Source of the DNA: DASRHK01 sp963776465
GTDB lineage: Bacteria > Pseudomonadota > Gammaproteobacteria > Nevskiales > Nevskiaceae
Direction of reading: 5' to 3'
DNA length: 64,000 nt
Assembly (NCBI GenBank): GCA_963776465.1
Contig: CAVZMV010000002.1
Location: 248,001-312,000, forward strand
The notes below the pieces were generated by a model. That model was given only the letters and a program-made list of their open reading frames with translations, did no database searches and was not told the DNA's origin. The position numbers and the translations under genes were made by a program. Positions 59,835 through 64,000 of the stretch are shown piece after piece. The stretch's first letter is position 1. Each line of letters opens with the position of its first letter.

Positions 59835-60347
59835 ATGAACCGCAGACAACTCTTGGGCCGCCTGGCCGCCTTTTCCACCCTGGGTCTGCAGGACTTTGGT
59901 GCCGCCGCGCTTGCGGCCGAGGAGCAAAAATTGGGAACGCTGCAAAAACCCGCGTCGACCTGGAAACCGCTGCTGGCCGAGGATGCTTACGGCGTGCTGT
60001 TCGAGGAGGACACCGAGCGCGCGGGCTCCAGTCCGCTGAACCACGAAAAGCGCAAAGGCACGTTCCTCTGCGCCGCCTGCCATCAGCCCCTGTTCAGCTC
60101 GGACGCCAAGTTCGAGAGCGGTACCGGCTGGCCCAGCTTCTTCAAGCCGCTGGACAAGGCGGTGGCCACCAAATCCGACCGCAAGTTCTTCATGACGCGC
60201 ACCGAGTACCACTGCTCGCGCTGCGGCGGGCACCAGGGCCATGTGTTCGACGACGGACCCCAGCCGACCGGGCTGCGCTACTGCAACAACGGCCTGGCCT
60301 TGCGTTTCGTGCCGGAGGGCGAGGCGCTTCCTGCCTTGCGGGGCTGA
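59835..60347 (+). CDS. msrB: Peptide-methionine (R)-S-oxide reductase, exported
   Basis: MsrB reduces methionine-R-sulfoxide in proteins. The 170-residue protein has a twin-arginine-like signal (MNRRQLLGRLAAFSTLGL), then the MsrB fold with zinc cysteines in CAACHQP and CSRCGGHQGHVF, SGTGWPSFFKPL and catalytic Cys in GLRYCNNGLALRF. Export would place it in the periplasm for repair of envelope proteins. msrA follows after two bases and also has a signal peptide. Confidence 0.92.
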   Translation: MNRRQLLGRLAAFSTLGLQDFGAAALAAEEQKLGTLQKPASTWKPLLAEDAYGVLFEEDTERAGSSPLNHEKRKGTFLCAACHQPLFSSDAKFESGTGWPSFFKPLDKAVATKSDRKFFMTRTEYHCSRCGGHQGHVFDDGPQPTGLRYCNNGLALRFVPEGEALPALRG

Positions 60348-60349
60348 GC

Positions 60350-60934
60350 GTGCGCTCATTGGCGTTCGCCGTCGCGCTGTTCCTGCCCTTAGCGGCCAAG
60401 GCCGCCACGGCCACAGCCCTTTTCGCCGGGGGCTGCTTCTGGTGCATGGAGTCGGATTTCGAGAAGCTGCCCGGCGTTACGGAGGTAGTGTCCGGATACA
60501 CCGGCGGTCACACTGCGAATCCAACCTACGAGGAAAGCAGCTCCGGCAAGACCGGTCATGCGGAGGCGGTCGCCGTCACCTACGACCCTGCGAAAGTGAA
60601 TTACGCACAGCTGCTGGACTATTTCTGGCATCACGTCGACCCGCTGACGGCCAACGCGCAGTTCTGCGACCACGGCAGCCAGTATCGCAGCGCCGTTTTC
60701 TACGGCAGCGAGCAGGAGAAGCAGGCCGTGCTCGCCTCGAAGGCCAAGTACGAGAAGCAGCTGGGCAAGCCTATCGTCACCGAGATCGCCGCCGCGGGGC
60801 CGTTCTACAAAGCCGAGGAGTATCACCAGGACTATTACAGGAAGAATCCGATCCGCTATCGCTACTACCGGCACGGCTGCGGTCGGGACGATCGCGTGAA
60901 GGAAGTCTGGGGTGCCGACGCTCCGCAGCATTGA
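60350..60934 (+). CDS. msrA: Peptide-methionine (S)-S-oxide reductase, exported
   Basis: MsrA reduces methionine-S-sulfoxide. The 194-residue protein starts at GTG 60350 with a Sec-type signal (MRSLAFAVALFLPLAAKAATA) and has the catalytic motif FAGGCFWCMESDFEKL, SGYTGGHTANPTYEE, TGHAEAVAVTYDP, FWHHVDPLTANAQFCDHGSQYRSA and FYKAEEYHQDYY. It is placed directly after exported msrB, so both stereoisomers can be repaired in the periplasm; reductant supply is not encoded nearby. Confidence 0.94.
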   Translation: MRSLAFAVALFLPLAAKAATATALFAGGCFWCMESDFEKLPGVTEVVSGYTGGHTANPTYEESSSGKTGHAEAVAVTYDPAKVNYAQLLDYFWHHVDPLTANAQFCDHGSQYRSAVFYGSEQEKQAVLASKAKYEKQLGKPIVTEIAAAGPFYKAEEYHQDYYRKNPIRYRYYRHGCGRDDRVKEVWGADAPQH

Positions 60935-60985
60935 GGTCGCAAGCCAAAGTTGACGGCGCCGCGGCGCTGATCAAACTGACGGGCC

Positions 60986-62029
60986 ATGAAGGCCTTGCTC
61001 ACCGTAGCGCGCAACCTGCTGCTCTTCCCGCTCTGGGCAGCGCAGCTGCTGACGGGCGCCAAGTCGTTCCTCGACAACCCGCTCATCGGCAGCCAGCGGC
61101 TCAACCGCTGGGGCCTGCATGCGTGGCGACTGCGCGCCACCGATCGGCTCGCAGGTGCGCGCCGACGTCGTCTGGCCGACCGGATCAGCGCGGCCGACCG
61201 CGAGGCGTTCGAGCGCGATGGTTACGTCGTCAAGCGTGACTTTCTTCCACCGGCCGAGTTCGCGGCGCTCGAGGAGCAGGTGCGCAGGTACCGCGGCGAG
61301 GCGCGCGAGCAGGTGCAGGGGCACACCATCACGCGTCGCATCGCCTACGACGCGCAGACCGCGCGCGCCATGCCAGCGCTGCAGCGGCTGCAGGACAATC
61401 CGGACTGGCGCGGCCTCATTCGCTACGCAGGCAGCTTCGATGCCGAGCCCGCGGTCTATGTCCAGACCATCCTCAGCCAGGCGCTGTCCGGCGCGCCCGA
61501 CCCGCAGGAGGCGCTGCATTCGGACACGTTTCATTCGACCGTGAAGGCCTGGCTGTTCCTGACCGAAGTCAGGCCCCAGGAGAGCTGCTTCATGTACGTG
61601 GCCGGCTCGCATCGGCTCACGGCCCAGCGGCTCGAATGGGAGCATCGCAAGAGCCTGACGATGTCGCCGACAACAGATCGGCTCACCGGACGCGGGTCAT
61701 TCCGGATCATGCCGGACGAGCTGGCAGCCCTGGGCTTGCCGACGCCGACGCACTTCGCGGTGGCCGCCAACACGCTGATCGTCGCCGACACGCACGGCTT
61801 TCACGCGCGCCAATCGAGCCAGCGTCCGAGCATGAGGGTCGAGATCTGGGCCTACGGGCGCCGCAATCCGTTCTTGCCCTGGACCGGCGCCGATCCGTGG
61901 AGCCTGCGCGCGCTCGCGCAACGCCGCGCGCCGCTCGCGTGGCGGACGATGGACCTGCTCGAGCGGACCTCGCTCGCCCGGCAGGTGTGGCGGCCCCGCG
62001 CGAACACGGGGGCTTTCGACGCCGCGTAG
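60986..62029 (+). CDS. Phytanoyl-CoA dioxygenase family protein
   Basis: The 347-residue protein has the double-stranded beta-helix of iron/2-oxoglutarate oxygenases: FERDGYVVKRDFLPPAEFAALEEQV, iron ligands in LHSDTFHSTVKAWLFL (HXD) and ADTHGFHARQSS (distal His), and VAGSHRLTAQR. A hydrophobic segment near residues 8-22 (ARNLLLFPLWAAQLL) may associate it with the membrane. The substrate is unknown. Its stop directly abuts the convergent bioD stop. Confidence 0.82.
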   Translation: MKALLTVARNLLLFPLWAAQLLTGAKSFLDNPLIGSQRLNRWGLHAWRLRATDRLAGARRRRLADRISAADREAFERDGYVVKRDFLPPAEFAALEEQVRRYRGEAREQVQGHTITRRIAYDAQTARAMPALQRLQDNPDWRGLIRYAGSFDAEPAVYVQTILSQALSGAPDPQEALHSDTFHSTVKAWLFLTEVRPQESCFMYVAGSHRLTAQRLEWEHRKSLTMSPTTDRLTGRGSFRIMPDELAALGLPTPTHFAVAANTLIVADTHGFHARQSSQRPSMRVEIWAYGRRNPFLPWTGADPWSLRALAQRRAPLAWRTMDLLERTSLARQVWRPRANTGAFDAA

Positions 62030-62731
62030 CTAGCCTGGCTCGCGCGCTCGGCGCTTCGACGACAGCGCTTCGATCGGTCGGCAGTCGAGCACGCGCGCAT
62101 CGTCTCCGGCATGAGCGGCGATCACACCGAGCAGCGGCGCCGACAGTCGTGCCTGCAACGCGTCGATGTTGGCGTCGAGCGCTTGCGGCTCCGGCGGCAG
62201 CACGTTGGCAACCCAGCCGAGCAGGCGCGTGCTGCGCATGATCGCGTCCGCCGTCAGCAACGCGTGGTTGATGCAGCCCAGCCGCATCCCGACGACCAGC
62301 ACGACCGGCCATTCCTGCTCGGCCACAAACTCGGCCATGGTCCACGATTCATCGAGCGGGACTTTCCAGCCGCCGGCGCCCTCGACCACGATCAGCTCGT
62401 AGCGTTCTGCCAGCCAGGCGTGCGCTTCCCGCAGCTGCGACACCTGGATGCGGGCTCCGATCTCGGCAGCCGCAAGGTGCGGTGCGATCGCCGGCTCGAA
62501 GGCATACGGGTTGATCCGCTCGTATGCCTCGTTGGTCGACCCCGCCTTTTGCAAGGCGAGCGCGTCCGCATTGTGTAACCCCTGGGCAGTGCGATCGCAG
62601 CCTGAGGCGACTGGCTTGAATCCGCAGACACGTCGCCGGCGGCTGTGCAATTGGCGCAACAGCGCGCAGGCGACCCGTGTCTTGCCCACGCCGGTGTCGG
62701 TGCCGGCGACGAAGATCGTCTGCGCGGGCAA
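62030..62731 (-). CDS. bioD: Dethiobiotin synthetase
   Basis: BioD closes the ureido ring of dethiobiotin using ATP and CO2. The 233-residue P-loop protein has IFVAGTDTGVGKTRVACALL, FKPVASGCDRT, INPYAFEPAIAPHLAA, VVEGAGGWKVPLDE and VLVVGMRLGCINHALLTADAI. It lies one base after bioF on the same strand and ends the bioB-bioF-bioD series. Confidence 0.96.
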   Translation of the reverse strand: MPAQTIFVAGTDTGVGKTRVACALLRQLHSRRRRVCGFKPVASGCDRTAQGLHNADALALQKAGSTNEAYERINPYAFEPAIAPHLAAAEIGARIQVSQLREAHAWLAERYELIVVEGAGGWKVPLDESWTMAEFVAEQEWPVVLVVGMRLGCINHALLTADAIMRSTRLLGWVANVLPPEPQALDANIDALQARLSAPLLGVIAAHAGDDARVLDCRPIEALSSKRRAREPG

Positions 62732-62732
62732 G

Positions 62733-63893
62733 CTAAGCCTTCAGAGCCGCGGCCAGCGCGTCGAGCAGGGCCGCCACCTGCTCGGAGCGATGAGCGGCGG
62801 AAAGCGTGATGCGCAGGCGCGCAGACCCTGGCGGAACGGTCGGCGGCCGGATGGCAGCCACCCAGAAGCCACGCTCCAGCAGTCGGCGGCTGAGGTCGAG
62901 CGCGCGCGACTCCTCGCCCAGCATCAAAGGCTGGATCGGCGTCGGCTCGGCCTGCGGTTGCAGCGGGATGCCGAGCTGGGCCGCGCCATCGCGGAATTGC
63001 CGCACCCGGTCGAACAGGCTGGTCCGCAGCTGCGGCTCTGCCTGCACGATGTCCAGCGCCGCGCGCGCCGCTGCTGCCAGCGCCGGCGGCGGTGCCGTCG
63101 AAAAGACCCAGCTGCGCGCGCGCTGGATCAGGAATTCGATCAGCGTCTCGCTGCCGGCGACGAACGCGCCGGCGCAGCCGAGCGCCTTGCCCAGCGTCGC
63201 GACGTAGACGTCGGCGGGCGGAGTGTCGCGCAGGCAGAAGCCGTGCGCATCGTCGACCATCAGGGTCGCGCCACGGCGTCGGCATAGCATCGACAATTCG
63301 GCGACCGGCGCGGTATCGCCATCCATGCTGAACACCGCATCCGTTGCGACCATCGCATGGCCTTCGCCGGCGGAGCTCTGCAAAGCGGCATCGAACGCCG
63401 CGACGCTCGCATGCGCCACCCGCACGTAGCGCGCGCCACTCAAGCGGCCGCCGTCGATCAGCGAAGCATGGTTGAGCTCGTCGGCGACCAGGAGGTCCTC
63501 GCGGCGCAGGAGCGCTCGCAGCACGCCGAGGTTGGCCGCCCAGCCGCTGGCGAAGAGCAGCGCGCGCGGGCGTCCGACGAATTCCGCCAACGCTTCCTCC
63601 AGCCGTGCGTGCTCGACGTTGTAGCCGCTGACGAGCGCAGCCGCACCGCTTCCCATGCCGCTGTGCCCCAACGCCGTTCGTGCTGCCTGCGCGACGCGCG
63701 GATCCGCGGCCAGGCCCAGATAGTCGTTGCTGCAGAAATTCACGCAGCGCCTGCCATCCACGACGATGTCGACGCCGTGCGCGCCGTCGATCACGCGCCG
63801 CACGCGATACAGGTTGGCCGCGCGCAGCCGGCTCAGCTCCGCTGCCAGTCGCTGATCGAGGCTAGGTTCCCTGACGCTGGCGCTCCCGTCCAT
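62733..63893 (-). CDS. bioF: 8-amino-7-oxononanoate synthase
   Basis: BioF condenses pimeloyl-ACP (or -CoA) with alanine. The 386-residue PLP enzyme has CVNFCSNDYLGLAADPRVAQAA-type text, HSGMGSGAAALVSGYNVEHARLEEALAEF, LLVADELNHASLIDG, LMVDDAHGF and the PLP lysine in VATLGKALGCAGAFVAGS. It lies between the bioB 3' end (three bases away) and bioD. Confidence 0.96.
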   Translation of the reverse strand: MDGSASVREPSLDQRLAAELSRLRAANLYRVRRVIDGAHGVDIVVDGRRCVNFCSNDYLGLAADPRVAQAARTALGHSGMGSGAAALVSGYNVEHARLEEALAEFVGRPRALLFASGWAANLGVLRALLRREDLLVADELNHASLIDGGRLSGARYVRVAHASVAAFDAALQSSAGEGHAMVATDAVFSMDGDTAPVAELSMLCRRRGATLMVDDAHGFCLRDTPPADVYVATLGKALGCAGAFVAGSETLIEFLIQRARSWVFSTAPPPALAAAARAALDIVQAEPQLRTSLFDRVRQFRDGAAQLGIPLQPQAEPTPIQPLMLGEESRALDLSRRLLERGFWVAAIRPPTVPPGSARLRITLSAAHRSEQVAALLDALAAALKA

Positions 63894-63896
63894 CGC

Positions 63897-64000
63897 TCAC
63901 CCGGTGGCGAGCGCTTCCATCGTGGGCGGGGACGATGCGCAGCTTGCGTCGATCGCCTCCGCGCTGTCACGCCGGATGCCGAGTCGATCCAGGAGCTGTA
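63897..64000 (-). CDS. bioB: Biotin synthase, C-terminal fragment (cut by window edge)
   Basis: The minus-strand frame entering from the window edge reads QLLDRLGIRRDSAEAIDASC and ends, after a short Ser/Pro/Ala-rich tail, at a TGA (63899-63897). QLLDRLGI matches the end of BioB, where DRQLFARLGI-type text follows the radical-SAM barrel. Position three bases before bioF supports it. Only 34 codons are visible, so the call rests on this motif and synteny. Confidence 0.6.
   Translation of the reverse strand, partial: QLLDRLGIRRDSAEAIDASCASSPPTMEALATG

Overview
The window is 64 kb of GC-rich, densely packed bacterial chromosome. Gene order points to a betaproteobacterium, probably a Burkholderiales-like soil or freshwater aerobe. 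The main markers are rpoN-hpf-ptsN-hprK-rapZ-manX-ptsH-ptsI, tkt-gapA-pgk, metK-ahcY-metF, thiD-thiE-hemL, ftsY-ftsE-ftsX-rpoH with a CIRCE operator before rpoH, and the ctaC-ctaD-ctaG-ctaE / SURF1-SCO-ctaA-ctaB cytochrome oxidase block. I saw no phage, insertion sequence, CRISPR array, rRNA or tRNA. The taxonomic call is inference from synteny; no marker-gene comparison was possible.

Layout. 0-4 kb: an AAA+ Fis-type regulator lacking GAFTGA overlaps egtD, followed by egtB (ergothioneine synthesis) and an exported DUF4142 protein. egtD is frameshifted near its 3' end, exactly at a perfect hairpin. 4-10 kb: an AddA/AddB-like helicase-nuclease pair. 10-12.4 kb: an EEP-family hydrolase and a ClsB-type phospholipase D. 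12.2-22.8 kb: a stress-type region with two PA2169/DUF2383 bundle proteins, CsbD, DUF1328, BON, DUF6496, trehalose-phosphate synthase, a lipoprotein, an SDR, a receiver-kinase protein, an orphan NtrC-type response regulator and a LigD split into ligase and polymerase genes. Two good sigma-54-type promoter matches lie here, before DUF1328 and before the second PA2169 gene.

22.8-29 kb: the rpoN/PTS-Ntr operon on the minus strand, with a single-domain HprK. 29-33.4 kb: tkt-gapA-pgk, whose 5' leader carries a terminator-like hairpin just before the tkt start codon. 33.5-36 kb: a UDP-glucuronate decarboxylase, an orphan TfpX/TfpZ protein and a thioredoxin-like protein. 36-39.5 kb: the SAM cycle (metK, ahcY, metF). 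39.6-42.4 kb: a cytochrome c-FTR1 iron permease behind a Fur-box-like site, overlapping mtgA. 42.4-47.4 kb: a gap with two DnaA-box matches, then thiD, thiE, hemL and a DedA/PAP2-like/LssY membrane protein.

47.4-51 kb: ftsY, ftsE, ftsX and rpoH. 51-59.7 kb: the aa3-type cytochrome c oxidase cluster, including a 36-residue assembly protein and one opposing DUF2909 gene. 59.8-62 kb: exported MsrB and MsrA and a phytanoyl-CoA dioxygenase-like protein. 62-64 kb: bioD, bioF and the 3' end of bioB.
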